Source: JBGRQB01 sp041725875
GTDB lineage: Bacteria; Bacteroidota; Ignavibacteria; Ignavibacteriales; Melioribacteraceae
Reading direction: 5' to 3'
Length of the DNA stretch: 18,073 bases
Assembly (NCBI GenBank): GCA_041725875.1
Contig: JBGRQB010000078.1
Span: forward strand, 1-18,073
The notes beneath the pieces are model-generated. The model searched no databases and was not told where the DNA came from. It saw only the letters and a program-made list of their open reading frames with translations. Shown here one piece after another: positions 6,371 through 14,367 of the stretch. Made by a program: the position numbers and the translations under genes. How positions within the stretch are numbered: the stretch's first letter is position 1; every line of letters starts with the position of its first letter.

Positions 6371-7621
6371 TTAATTTAATACCAATTTTTCAACATCGCC
6401 GTAATTATCGTACGAAGATGTTATTACTTTTTCTCCCGGTTTCAGACCGGAAACAATTTCATACTCAAGTGTATTTTTGCGGTTAATTTTGATATTTCTT
6501 CTGATTGCAAAATTTTCTGATTCATCAAGAACAAAGATCCACTGTCCGCCTGTTGATTGATAAAATCCGCCGGAGTTTACCAAAATAGCTTCACTTAAAT
6601 CACCTAATGCAAGTTTAATGTGAAGTGTCTGTCCCCTTCTTATCCCTTTTGGAATAGCGCCTTCAAAGTGCATATCCACTTTAAATTTTCCATCTGTAAT
6701 CTGAGGATAAACCTTCTGAATAACCAGTTTATATTCGTTGTTATCAAATGTAAATGTTCCGGTTCTGCCTACACTTATTCTTGCAAGATAATACTCATCC
6801 ACTGGTACTTCAATTTTGTAAGATTCAATATTATCAATTCTTCCGAGGTTCTGACCGCCATGAATGGTTTGTCCGATTTCTCCGTTTAATGAAGTCAGCT
6901 GTCCGTTAATAGGAGCGCGAACCGTAAGATTATCAAGCTGACGCTGAATAATTTTGTAGTTGGACTGCATAGAAGTTACAGAATTTTCCAGCTGATTTAT
7001 CTGTATCATTCTGAAAAGAGAATCTTGCTTTATAGTTTCCAGCAAAATCTTTTTACTATCCAGTAAATTTTCATATTCATCTTTACTTTCAAGATAATCC
7101 AACTCAGAAATCAGTTTTTTGTCAAAAAGCTTTTTATCTCTGTTGAATATTCTTTTCTGTTTAAGAACCTGATAATTAAGATTAATAAGATCTTTATCAT
7201 ATCTTAATTTTGTCTGCTGCATACTTAATCTGGTTGAGCGCAGACTATTCTGAACCTGGAAAAGCTGTGCCTGGTTATACATTGCGGAAAGCTGCATAGA
7301 CGCATTTTCCAGTTTTATTACAGGATCTCCCTTTTTCAGAAACGCGCCTTCCTGAACAAACTTCTCAACGATCCTTCCCCCCTCGGTTACATCAAGGAAA
7401 AATTTGTTTATCGGTTCCACAGAACCGGTAACAGGAATAAATTCCAGAAAAGGCCCCTTTTTAACTGTACTTATTGTAATTCTTTCTTTGGAAACATTAA
7501 GTTTGGATGATTTATCTGCAAATACGAAAGTGTACATTACAAAGATTGCAAACAAACCACCAAATCCGATAGTGAGCAGTTTTTTAGTTGTCCATTTCTG
7601 TTTTTCAATCTTTCGATCCAT
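6371..7621 (-). CDS. MacA/HlyD-like periplasmic adaptor (membrane fusion protein)
   Basis: The 416-residue protein has one N-terminal membrane segment (about 14-34, LLTIGFGGLFAIFVMYTFVF) with a basic cytoplasmic start. Next comes half of a barrel-sandwich (lipoyl) domain (about 62-105: TGSVEP, then VQEGAFLKKGDPVIKLEN) and a long Gln/Leu/Lys-rich coiled-coil hairpin (about 107-230). The other lipoyl half follows (NLTVRAPINGQL to about 263), then beta-barrel and membrane-proximal domains, ending in GLKPGEKVITSSYDNYGD. This is the MacA-type layout that bridges an inner-membrane transporter to an outer-membrane TolC-like channel. It is the first gene of a three-gene operon with two ATPases, has AGAGGAA before its ATG, and sits about 23 nt after a predicted sigma-54 start site. 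Neither a TolC homologue nor a permease is in the window. Confidence 0.93.
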   Translation of the reverse strand: MDRKIEKQKWTTKKLLTIGFGGLFAIFVMYTFVFADKSSKLNVSKERITISTVKKGPFLEFIPVTGSVEPINKFFLDVTEGGRIVEKFVQEGAFLKKGDPVIKLENASMQLSAMYNQAQLFQVQNSLRSTRLSMQQTKLRYDKDLINLNYQVLKQKRIFNRDKKLFDKKLISELDYLESKDEYENLLDSKKILLETIKQDSLFRMIQINQLENSVTSMQSNYKIIQRQLDNLTVRAPINGQLTSLNGEIGQTIHGGQNLGRIDNIESYKIEVPVDEYYLARISVGRTGTFTFDNNEYKLVIQKVYPQITDGKFKVDMHFEGAIPKGIRRGQTLHIKLALGDLSEAILVNSGGFYQSTGGQWIFVLDESENFAIRRNIKINRKNTLEYEIVSGLKPGEKVITSSYDNYGDVEKLVLN

Positions 7622-7654
7622 AAAATTCCTCTGTTTTTGTTCTGCACACTTTTA

Positions 7655-7669
7655 TGCAACAAGCGTGCC
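7655..7669 (-). promoter_or_regulatory. Sigma-54 (-24/-12) promoter of the adaptor/ABC operon
   Basis: Read on the minus strand, GGCACGCTTGTTGCA matches the sigma-54 consensus TGGCACG-N4-TTGCA, with exactly 10 nt between the invariant GG and GC. Predicted transcription start is near 7644, giving a leader of about 23 nt that includes the Shine-Dalgarno site before the ATG at 7621. The divergent gene encodes a sigma-54 activator, which supports the call. Confidence 0.85.
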
Positions 7670-7751
7670 GAAGTTAAAATTCCCCTTTTGCACTTTATTT
7701 TCGCAGAAATTGTATCCCCCTGTTTTCCAGTGTAAAAATTCCTGACACTGG

Positions 7752-7767
7752 TGTTCATTTCCGTACA
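7752..7767. promoter_or_regulatory. Putative activator-binding palindrome, copy 1
   Basis: TGTTCATTTCCGTACA matches the perfect palindrome at 7921-7936 in 13 of 16 positions, keeping the outer TGT..ACA and the right half CGTACA. It lies about 110-120 bp upstream of the predicted sigma-54 start, a usual distance for an enhancer-type site bound by NtrC-family regulators. Confidence 0.5.
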
Positions 7768-7920
7768 ATTGTGAAATTCTGCCAAACGACAATTTATTTT
7801 TACCTTTCTCACTCTCTAATTCCTTTTTCAGCGGCTTTTTGATCATTTTAATTTCTGCAAATAACGATTTTGAAAATCCAATCAGAAAACTTGCAAAATA
7901 TTAAAAAATCGCAGTTTTGC

Positions 7921-7936
7921 TGTACGTTTTCGTACA
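7921..7936. promoter_or_regulatory. Putative activator-binding palindrome, copy 2
   Basis: TGTACGTTTTCGTACA has perfect 6-bp inverted half-sites (TGTACG and CGTACA) around TTTT. It lies about 280 bp upstream of the sigma-54 start and about 20 bp upstream of the predicted -35 of the regulator gene. It could serve as a distal enhancer for the transporter operon and as an autoregulatory site for the regulator. Confidence 0.55.
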
Positions 7937-7957
7937 ACGCCGATTTTATTTTCCTTT

Positions 7958-7986
7958 TTTTCAGTTAATATGTAAATTGGTATAAT
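7958..7986 (+). promoter_or_regulatory. Sigma-70-type promoter for the regulator/kinase operon
   Basis: A perfect TATAAT at 7981-7986 is preceded, with a 17-bp spacer, by TTTTCA (7958-7963), a 4/6 match to TTGACA. Transcription would start near 7993 and give a leader of about 30 nt before the ATG at 8024. The gap 7622-8023 (402 bp) holds this promoter, the two palindromes and the sigma-54 promoter; I see no convincing gene in it. Confidence 0.5.
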
Positions 7987-8023
7987 GTTTGGTTAATTAT
8001 TGATTTAACGTAGTGGATTATTT

Positions 8024-9400
8024 ATGGACAGAACCAATTTTAATGTTTTATTTATTGATGATAACGAAGATGTTTTACTGGCTGCAAAATTGCTGCTGAA
8101 ACCTTTTGTAAAATCGATTCATACCGAACAAAATCCAGAAAACATTCCCAATCTTGTGAGAAATGAAAATTATGATATAATTTTTCTTGATATGAATTTT
8201 ACGCAGGATATGACAAGCGGACAGGAAGGATTTTACTGGCTTGACAAAATTCTGGAAATTAATCCGCAGGCAATTGTTATTTTAATTACAGCTTACGGCG
8301 ATGTTGAAATGGCTGTCCGGGCAGTTAAATCCGGCGCAACCGATTTTGTACTTAAACCCTGGCAAAATGAAAAATTCCTGGCAACATTTTCCTCGGCCTT
8401 AAAACTGCGTGAATCAAAACTCGAACTTGATCTTCTAAAGGAAAAGCAACAGCAGATAAATCTGGAAAACAATAAAAAATATCCGGATCTGATCGGGAGT
8501 TCGAACGAAATGTTGTCTGTTTTCAAAACAATTGAAAAGGTTGCAAAGACAGATGCAAATGTTTTAATTCTGGGAGAAAACGGAACCGGTAAAGAATTGG
8601 TAGCGCGAGCTTTGCATAATAATTCTGACAGAGCAAATGAAGCTTTTGTAAGTGTTGATATGGGCGCAATTTCCACTTCCCTTTTTGAGAGTGAGTTGTT
8701 CGGACACGTTAAAGGTGCTTTCACAGATGCAAAAGAAGATCGTCCGGGAAGATTTGAAATTGCTTCCGGCGGAACACTTTTTCTTGATGAAATCGGAAAT
8801 CTCCCTGTTGAGCTGCAGATTAAACTGCTTACCGTACTTCAAAATCGGGAAGTTTCCAGAGTAGGTTCCAATGTAAAACACAAATTTGATGTAAGATTGA
8901 TTTGTGCTACAAATATGCCGATTTCAAAAATGATTTCTGAAAATTCTTTCAGACAAGATCTACTTTACAGAATTAACACTGTAGAAATTAATTTACCGCC
9001 GTTGAAAAATCGTGAAGAAGATATAAAACTACTCACAGATTATTTTCTGGAAAAGTTTAAGCAAAAATATAACAAGCCGGGTATCCGCTTAACTGAAACG
9101 ACTTACAAAAAACTGGCAGCTTACAATTGGCCGGGAAATGTACGCGAATTGCAACATTCCATTGAACGCGCTGTTATTTTATCAGAATCTTCTGTGCTTC
9201 AGCCAAAAGATTTTTTCTTTTCCGGAAATGATTCTATCTCAGATGAAATGTCGCTGGAAAGTTATAATCTGGAAAATATTGAAAAAATGATTATCAGAAA
9301 AGTTTTAACAAAATATGAAGGCAACATCACAAAAGCAGCAGATGAGTTGGGTCTGACCCGCACCTCTTTATACAGAAGAATTGAAAAATACGGCATCTGA
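8024..9400 (+). CDS. NtrC-family sigma-54-dependent response regulator
   Basis: The 458-residue protein has three parts. The receiver domain (about 6-122) has acidic pair Asp12/Asp13, phospho-acceptor Asp56 in FLDMNF, Thr89 and Lys111. The AAA+ domain (about 155-395) has Walker A GENGTGKE (184-191), the sigma-54-contacting loop as GAFTDA (231-236) and Walker B-like GTLFLDEIG. The C-terminal Fis-type helix-turn-helix (about 418-458) reads NITKAADELGLTRTSLYRRI. The GAFTDA loop differs from textbook GAFTGA but, as I recall, is common in Bacteroidota-type relatives. Its stop (TGA 9398-9400) shares one base with the kinase ATG, so the two are translationally coupled. Facing it is a sigma-54 promoter for an export operon, its most likely target. 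Start chosen at ATG 8024, since the receiver domain begins at once. Confidence 0.95.
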   Translation: MDRTNFNVLFIDDNEDVLLAAKLLLKPFVKSIHTEQNPENIPNLVRNENYDIIFLDMNFTQDMTSGQEGFYWLDKILEINPQAIVILITAYGDVEMAVRAVKSGATDFVLKPWQNEKFLATFSSALKLRESKLELDLLKEKQQQINLENNKKYPDLIGSSNEMLSVFKTIEKVAKTDANVLILGENGTGKELVARALHNNSDRANEAFVSVDMGAISTSLFESELFGHVKGAFTDAKEDRPGRFEIASGGTLFLDEIGNLPVELQIKLLTVLQNREVSRVGSNVKHKFDVRLICATNMPISKMISENSFRQDLLYRINTVEINLPPLKNREEDIKLLTDYFLEKFKQKYNKPGIRLTETTYKKLAAYNWPGNVRELQHSIERAVILSESSVLQPKDFFFSGNDSISDEMSLESYNLENIEKMIIRKVLTKYEGNITKAADELGLTRTSLYRRIEKYGI

Positions 9401-10743
9401 TGAAAAGTTTTCATTTTAATATAACATTCAGAATACTGCTTATAATTGCAAATATATTTTTGATCTTTTTCATTCATTATGAATATGATTTGCCGGCAAC
9501 ATCACTTTTGATTTTAATAATTCTCTATTTTCAGATTTACAATCTTGTCCAATTTGTAAACACGGCAAATAAGGAAGTAACCCGCTTTTTACAATCTGTG
9601 AAATATTCCGATTTTTCACAAAACTTCTCCTTTCCGAAAAAGGGTAAATCATTTGCCGAACTTGGGAAAGCAATGAATGAAGTGATCAGGGAGTTTCAGG
9701 AAACAAGAAGTGAAAAAGAGGAAAACTTCAAATATCTGGAAACTGTTCTTCATCACATTGATGTTGGTCTGATTTCTTATTCACAGGATGGAAAAATAAG
9801 TTTTATAAATAATGCGGCAAAAAAATTATTAAATGTTCAGCATCTTGTAAATATTAATAATCTGGAAAGTTTTGAAAATAATCAGCTTAAAAAATTAATC
9901 GATATTTCTCCTGGAGAAAAAGATGTTTTGAAGCTTTCAATTAATAATGAATTGATTCAGATTATTGTTGCTGCCACAAAATTTAAACAGAAAAATAAAA
10001 CTTTTACTCTTATCTCTTTGCAGAATATTCAGAACGAACTTGAAGAACAGGAACTGATTGCCTGGAATAAATTGATCCGGGTTTTAACTCACGAAATAAT
10101 GAATTCAATTACTCCTATCTCTTCTTTGGCCGGAACAGTAAACTCCTTACTCCATAGTGAGTCGACTGACTTAAGCAAGCCGGGCGAAACATTTGAAGAT
10201 ATTTCCGATGCAATTACAGCAATTGAAAAACGAAGTGTCGGATTAATAAATTTTGTAAACAGTTATAGGAGTCTGACCAGAATACCTCAGCCGAATTTTA
10301 AGATTGCCCGAATTTCTGAGATCTTTAATTCAATTGAAAATCTTTTTCAAATTCAGTTAAAAGAATCAGGAATAAATTTCTCAATAATAATTTTACCTAA
10401 AACGCTTGATATAACTACGGATCCTGCATTACTGGAACAAGTTTTAATCAACATTTTGAAAAACGCAATTGAAGCAATTCAGAGTCAACCGGAAAAAAAC
10501 ATAGAATTGAAAGCTTATCTTAACTTGATGGGAAAACCTGTAATTGAAATAAATGATAACGGACCGGGAATAAAAGAGAATGTTCTGGAAAAACTTTTTA
10601 TTCCGTTTTTTACTACAAAACAGAATGGTTCCGGAATTGGCTTGAGTTTGTCGAAACAGATAATCAGAATGTTAGGCGGGAATATCAAGGTTAATTCCGG
10701 TCAGAAAACCGGAACAACCTTTACAATTAATTTTTATCGATGA
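9400..10743 (+). CDS. NtrY-like sensor histidine kinase
   Basis: The 447-residue kinase has two N-terminal membrane helices (about 9-27 and 33-53) with almost no periplasmic loop. It therefore probably senses a signal in or near the membrane, or in the cytoplasm. A HAMP-like linker precedes a PAS-like domain (about 111-215, starting LETVLHHIDVGLISY). The dimerisation domain has phospho-acceptor His231 in THEIMNSITPISSL, and the ATPase domain has N-box Asn355 (NILKNAIEAI), DNGPGI (386-391) and GSGIGLSLS. It starts one base inside the regulator stop, making a cognate pair. The end overlaps by 10 nt the end of the convergent SPOR gene, with no terminator between them. Confidence 0.94.
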   Translation: MKSFHFNITFRILLIIANIFLIFFIHYEYDLPATSLLILIILYFQIYNLVQFVNTANKEVTRFLQSVKYSDFSQNFSFPKKGKSFAELGKAMNEVIREFQETRSEKEENFKYLETVLHHIDVGLISYSQDGKISFINNAAKKLLNVQHLVNINNLESFENNQLKKLIDISPGEKDVLKLSINNELIQIIVAATKFKQKNKTFTLISLQNIQNELEEQELIAWNKLIRVLTHEIMNSITPISSLAGTVNSLLHSESTDLSKPGETFEDISDAITAIEKRSVGLINFVNSYRSLTRIPQPNFKIARISEIFNSIENLFQIQLKESGINFSIIILPKTLDITTDPALLEQVLINILKNAIEAIQSQPEKNIELKAYLNLMGKPVIEINDNGPGIKENVLEKLFIPFFTTKQNGSGIGLSLSKQIIRMLGGNIKVNSGQKTGTTFTINFYR

Positions 10744-11681
10744 TTTCTTACATATTTTTCAGCTTCACTTAAAGAGTTAAAATAACCAACTCTTACTCTG
10801 TACCAGGTTCCGCCTTTTGCCGGGATATTTGCTTCTGTCATAAAAGCTTTTTCTCCTTTTTGCTTCAATCTTTTAACAGCTTTTTCGGCTTTATATTTTT
10901 CTTTCCAAGAAGATTTTTGCACTACAAAAATATTTCCATCTGTAAAAATAACACCTCGTACTACTTGTTCATTTTCAACATTATATTTCGCTTCGGAACC
11001 AGCGGGTCTGGCTTTTGGAATATCATCCGAAACCGGATTTGCCGAAGGAATATCTTCTGATTTATCTTTTGATCTGCGAAAAACTATTTTATTTTCTTTT
11101 GTTTTAACCGGAATTAATGGAGCTTTTTTTACAGGTTTAGCCGGCTGCACATCCATACTTTCTTCAGATTCAGAATCGTAAGTTTCTTCCTCTTCTGCAT
11201 ACTCTTCATCGTTGGTCTCTTCTTCAGCAGGTGCAACTTCGGCAACAAGTGTTCCGGTTTTAAGAAATTGCTCGGCCATTTTGGCGATAAGTTCAACATC
11301 TTTATCAGTTGAAATATCCACAGCTTCGCTCTTAACCTGATTTGCAGGTCCTACCGGATTATTATTGTTTTTAATTATTCTGCCAATTTCATCGTAAGTA
11401 AGTTTTCCGACAACAGAAAAGTTTTTTGCGCTTCTGTTAATAACATATTGGTTTTTAACTTTACCAATTCTTCTGCCGTTTTCGTCTGTTTTAGACATAA
11501 CTTTATAAACAAACATACTCCAGACAGAGAGTTGATCGCCGACTTCGCTTATATTTTTTGTATCAAGATAAATTATTTTTTCAGAATCTTCTTTAATTAC
11601 CTGCCATTTTTTATTTGATTGTCCGAAACATAATCCTACAATCAAAATTGCAGTAAAAATCTTAAAGAAATGTTTTTGCAT
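10734..11681 (-). CDS. Secreted or periplasmic SPOR-domain protein with acidic linker
   Basis: ATG at 11681 is chosen over an in-frame TTG at 11693 because the signal peptide (MQKHFFKIFTAILIVGLCFG) begins there; this gives 315 residues. The N-terminal part (about 23-110) resembles short periplasmic domains with KWQVIKEDSEKIIYLDT and a conserved-looking YKV..Q pattern (surface-adhesin-E-like, tentative). A very acidic, low-complexity linker follows (about 150-178, Glu/Asp/Ser), then a Pro/Lys-rich spacer. The C-terminus is a SPOR domain (about 248-315) with FVVQKSSW, RLKQKGEKAF and GTWYRVRVGYFNS, which in other bacteria binds denuded peptidoglycan. The protein is therefore probably anchored at sites of septal or remodelled wall. 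It is the last gene of the minus-strand run, 34 bp after panC. Function beyond wall binding not known. Confidence 0.8.
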   Translation of the reverse strand: MQKHFFKIFTAILIVGLCFGQSNKKWQVIKEDSEKIIYLDTKNISEVGDQLSVWSMFVYKVMSKTDENGRRIGKVKNQYVINRSAKNFSVVGKLTYDEIGRIIKNNNNPVGPANQVKSEAVDISTDKDVELIAKMAEQFLKTGTLVAEVAPAEEETNDEEYAEEEETYDSESEESMDVQPAKPVKKAPLIPVKTKENKIVFRRSKDKSEDIPSANPVSDDIPKARPAGSEAKYNVENEQVVRGVIFTDGNIFVVQKSSWKEKYKAEKAVKRLKQKGEKAFMTEANIPAKGGTWYRVRVGYFNSLSEAEKYVRNHR

Positions 11682-11715
11682 ATTAAATCTCAATTTGGTT
11701 ATTTGTTGGTTCTAG

Positions 11716-12567
11716 TTAAGTAATTATAATCAAATTGTCAAGCAATCTGGTTGAATCGAAAAAGACAGCAATAAGAGCAAAGTATTTTTTATTTTCTTCC
11801 AGGTGCTCAGGCTCATTGAATGAATCTTGTTCAACAATGGAAAAATAATCTAATCGTCCGGTTTTAATTTCACCAACTTTATTTTCAACAAGTTTATAAA
11901 TTGTATCCAGATTTATTTCACCTTCTTTAACAGTTTTTTCAACTGCCAGAAGTGTTCTGTTCAATATTATGGATTCTTCTCTTTGTTCTTTGCTTAAGTA
12001 GACATTTCGTGAACTCATTGCAAGACCGTCTTCTTCTCTCTTTATCGGCTCAACAATAATTTCAATACCATACTTCAGGTTTTCAACCATCTTTCTGATT
12101 ACAGATGCCTGCTGCGCATCTTTTTGTCCGAACACAGCAAAATGAGGTTTTACCGCATTAAACAAAATTGAAACAATTGTCGTAACTCCTCTAAAGTGGG
12201 TGGGACGAGAAGCGCCTTCATATTGTTTTGAAATTTCTTCAACATTTACGTAGGTCTGATAACCCTTAGGATATATTTCATCTGCGGTCGGATAAAAAAT
12301 CGCATCAACATTTTTTTCTTTAAGCAGAGTTTCATCTCTTTCAAAATCTCTGGGATAATTTCCCAAATCCTCATCTGGAGCAAATTGTGTCGGATTAACA
12401 AAAATTGAAACAATGGTAATATCTGCAACCTGATTTGCTTTTTCAACAAGTGATAAATGCCCGTCGTGCAAAAACCCCATTGTGGGAACAAATCCGATTT
12501 TTTTACCAAAACATCTTTGTTCTTCCGAATATTGCTGCATCTCTTCAACAGTTCTGAAAATTAACAT
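11716..12567 (-). CDS. panC: Pantothenate synthetase
   Basis: The enzyme joins pantoate and beta-alanine using ATP, via a pantoyl-adenylate, to make pantothenate for CoA; it is cytoplasmic. The 283-residue length is standard. It has the nucleotide-binding HIGH-type motif PTMGFLHDGH (28-37), VNPTQF (58-62), FGQKDAQQ (146-153) and the KMSKS-like MSSRN (184-188). All signature residues appear intact. ATG at 12567 is preceded by AGG. The gene is 12 bp after the DUF1573 gene in the long minus-strand run. No panB or panD in the window. Confidence 0.97.
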   Translation of the reverse strand: MLIFRTVEEMQQYSEEQRCFGKKIGFVPTMGFLHDGHLSLVEKANQVADITIVSIFVNPTQFAPDEDLGNYPRDFERDETLLKEKNVDAIFYPTADEIYPKGYQTYVNVEEISKQYEGASRPTHFRGVTTIVSILFNAVKPHFAVFGQKDAQQASVIRKMVENLKYGIEIIVEPIKREEDGLAMSSRNVYLSKEQREESIILNRTLLAVEKTVKEGEINLDTIYKLVENKVGEIKTGRLDYFSIVEQDSFNEPEHLEENKKYFALIAVFFDSTRLLDNLIIIT

Positions 12568-12579
12568 CTTAACCTGACT

Positions 12580-13293
12580 CTATTTTACAATATTAACATA
12601 AACTGAAACAGCTTTATATGTGTTATACGGATCATTACTAATAATTGTAACTGTCCTGCTCATTTTCCCAATATAATCTGTAGTATCCAGTTCAAGATTT
12701 ATAAATCCTGATTCTCCCGGTTCAAATCTTTTAGAAGTAAGTTCGGCGGATAAACAACTGCAGGTAGATTTAACAGCACGAATTACAAGTGCTTCTTTTC
12801 CAACATTTTTAATTGGAACTTTTACAGCTCGTTTTTCACCTTTTTTTACTTTACCAATATCAAAATAATTTTTTTCAATTTTGATTAGCGCAACTTTTTC
12901 ATTTTTCATTTCCTCTTCTGTTTTTTTCAGAATATTAGCGGTAAATGATAATCTGGTTTGCGGCTGTTTAGGGTCATTTGTAAAAACGTAAACAAATTTG
13001 CGCTGTTTTCCTTCTCTTCTGAATGTATTAAATTCTACTTTCAGACTTGTAATTTCACCCGGTTTTAATCTTGTTTTTTGCGGAGCAACTGCAGTACAGC
13101 CACAGGAAGCTTTTACTTTTTCAATTAAAAGATCACTTTTTCCGGTGTTTTCGAGAACATACTCACAAACAACAAACTTGCCTTCTTTTACATTGCCAAA
13201 ATTGTGATTTGTTTTATTAAAAGTTGCAACAGGTTGATCCTGCGCAAAAATAAATCCTAAAAAGAGAAAGATTAACAGTAATTTTTTTGTCAT
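12580..13293 (-). CDS. Exported DUF1573 protein, two ASH/Ig-like modules
   Basis: The 237-residue product has a signal peptide (KKLLLIFLFLGFIFAQD) and two tandem DUF1573-type beta-sandwich modules. The first (about 21-120) reads FNKTNHNFGNVKEG, ASCGCTA and FTNDP. The second (about 136-235) reads YFDIGKVKKGE, STCSCLSA and SNDPYN. Each module holds one closely spaced Cys pair (64/66 and 178/180), a hallmark of the family. DUF1573 proteins are common in Bacteroidota and relatives; function is unknown, possibly a periplasmic or surface protein-interaction module. The ATG overlaps the tsaB stop by 4 nt and has GAGGGG before it. Confidence 0.9.
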   Translation of the reverse strand: MTKKLLLIFLFLGFIFAQDQPVATFNKTNHNFGNVKEGKFVVCEYVLENTGKSDLLIEKVKASCGCTAVAPQKTRLKPGEITSLKVEFNTFRREGKQRKFVYVFTNDPKQPQTRLSFTANILKKTEEEMKNEKVALIKIEKNYFDIGKVKKGEKRAVKVPIKNVGKEALVIRAVKSTCSCLSAELTSKRFEPGESGFINLELDTTDYIGKMSRTVTIISNDPYNTYKAVSVYVNIVK

Positions 13294-13946
13294 GATTTAC
13301 CCCTCACTACAAATTTTTTCAAATAATTTGGCTCAATATAATCGTACTCTCGGGTTACAAGTTTTTCGCCAAATTTATATGCCCACATTGCTACAAATCT
13401 GGCATCGGGAGCTGCTGTTTTATAATTATTTTTTATTGGTCTGTAAGAACCAAAAACAACATCTTTTTCATCCAGTTCTTCATCAACATCTTTTTTATCA
13501 ACTATTTTAAGAGGAACGCCGTTATGATATTCGTTATTTTTCACAGAATATCCTGCAAAATAAACTTCTTCCCTGTTGATATTATTAACAATTTTAAATG
13601 TGCTGTTTTCACTGAGAGTTGCTGAAACCTGAAGAGCAATTGCATCAATTGTAGGCACTGCAATAAAGAAACATCCCTGAGCAAGAGCCATTCCTTTTGC
13701 AACTGCCATTCCGATTCTTAGACCGGTAAATGAACCTGGGCCTTCAGAAACAGCTATTGTTTTAATATCTTTAAGCTCAATTCCTGCAAGTTTTAACGTT
13801 TGTTCAACAAGCTGGATAAGTTTTTCTGAATGAACATGTTTTTGTTTGATTGAAGTTTCTGCAAATGTTGTTTCATCAATCATTACAGCAACGCTGCAAA
13901 GCTCGTCGCTGGTTTCAATAGCCAATATTGGTAATTTATCTTTCAT
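13290..13946 (-). CDS. tsaB: tRNA t6A threonylcarbamoyl transferase subunit TsaB
   Basis: TsaB pairs with TsaD and TsaE to form N6-threonylcarbamoyladenosine at position 37 of tRNAs reading ANN codons. This 218-residue protein shows the N-terminal ASKHA-fold start LAIETSDELCSVAV and the family signature SEGPGSFTGLRIGMAVAKG (about 67-84). It overlaps tsaE by 11 nt upstream and the DUF1573 gene by 4 nt downstream, consistent with translational coupling. TsaD is not in the window. The start lacks a strong Shine-Dalgarno site, as expected for a coupled gene. Confidence 0.95.
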   Translation of the reverse strand: MKDKLPILAIETSDELCSVAVMIDETTFAETSIKQKHVHSEKLIQLVEQTLKLAGIELKDIKTIAVSEGPGSFTGLRIGMAVAKGMALAQGCFFIAVPTIDAIALQVSATLSENSTFKIVNNINREEVYFAGYSVKNNEYHNGVPLKIVDKKDVDEELDEKDVVFGSYRPIKNNYKTAAPDARFVAMWAYKFGEKLVTREYDYIEPNYLKKFVVRGKS

Positions 13947-14367
13947 ATCTATTAATTTTCAATTCGCGTGTATTATCTTGTTTTAATTCTAATGTTACTT
14001 CATACCTTTCGGCAGGAAGAACATCGGGAAACATATCTGACCATTCAATAAAGCAAATCGCATCAAGATCATTAATGTAATCTTCAAATCCCAAATCTGC
14101 TAATTCAACTTCTTTTTTGATTCTGTAAAAATCAAAATGATATATTCTGCAGTCGCCGTCATATTGATTCACAATTGCAAATGAGGGACTACTACTGTTT
14201 GTAATTCCAAAATTTTTGCAGACTTCCTTTGTAAAAAAAGTTTTGCCTGCACCAAGATTACCATTAAGAGTAACAATATCTCCCTGCTGAAGAATTTCGC
14301 TAAATTCTTTTGCGATTGATATTGTTTCTTCCTCTGTTTTAATTTCAAATAAAACAGGAAATTCCAT
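13936..14367 (-). CDS. tsaE: tRNA t6A biosynthesis ATPase TsaE
   Basis: TsaE is the P-loop ATPase that drives turnover of the TsaB-TsaD complex in t6A synthesis. The 143-residue length is normal. Motifs are Walker A GNLGAGKT (36-43), SPSFAIVNQY and YHFDFYRI, then FIEWSDMFPDVLP. The start codon shares a base with the porX stop (14367). As I recall, porX-tsaE adjacency also occurs in Bacteroidota, so the pairing may be ancient, though no functional link is established. Confidence 0.95.
   Translation of the reverse strand: MEFPVLFEIKTEEETISIAKEFSEILQQGDIVTLNGNLGAGKTFFTKEVCKNFGITNSSSPSFAIVNQYDGDCRIYHFDFYRIKKEVELADLGFEDYINDLDAICFIEWSDMFPDVLPAERYEVTLELKQDNTRELKINRYER

Noticed and set aside
7652..7846. 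Minus-strand 64-residue open frame in the divergent regulatory region
   Set aside because: It overlaps the sigma-54 promoter and the proximal palindrome, has no Shine-Dalgarno site and shows no recognisable domain.
7977..7995. Sigma-54 promoter for the regulator gene (GG-N10-GG)
   Set aside because: The -12 element lacks the essential GC. A TATAAT with a fair -35 element explains the region better.
10695..10714. Hairpin TTCCGGT..ACCGGAA near the end of the kinase gene as a terminator
   Set aside because: The 7-bp stem is not followed by a T run on either strand and lies within coding sequence.
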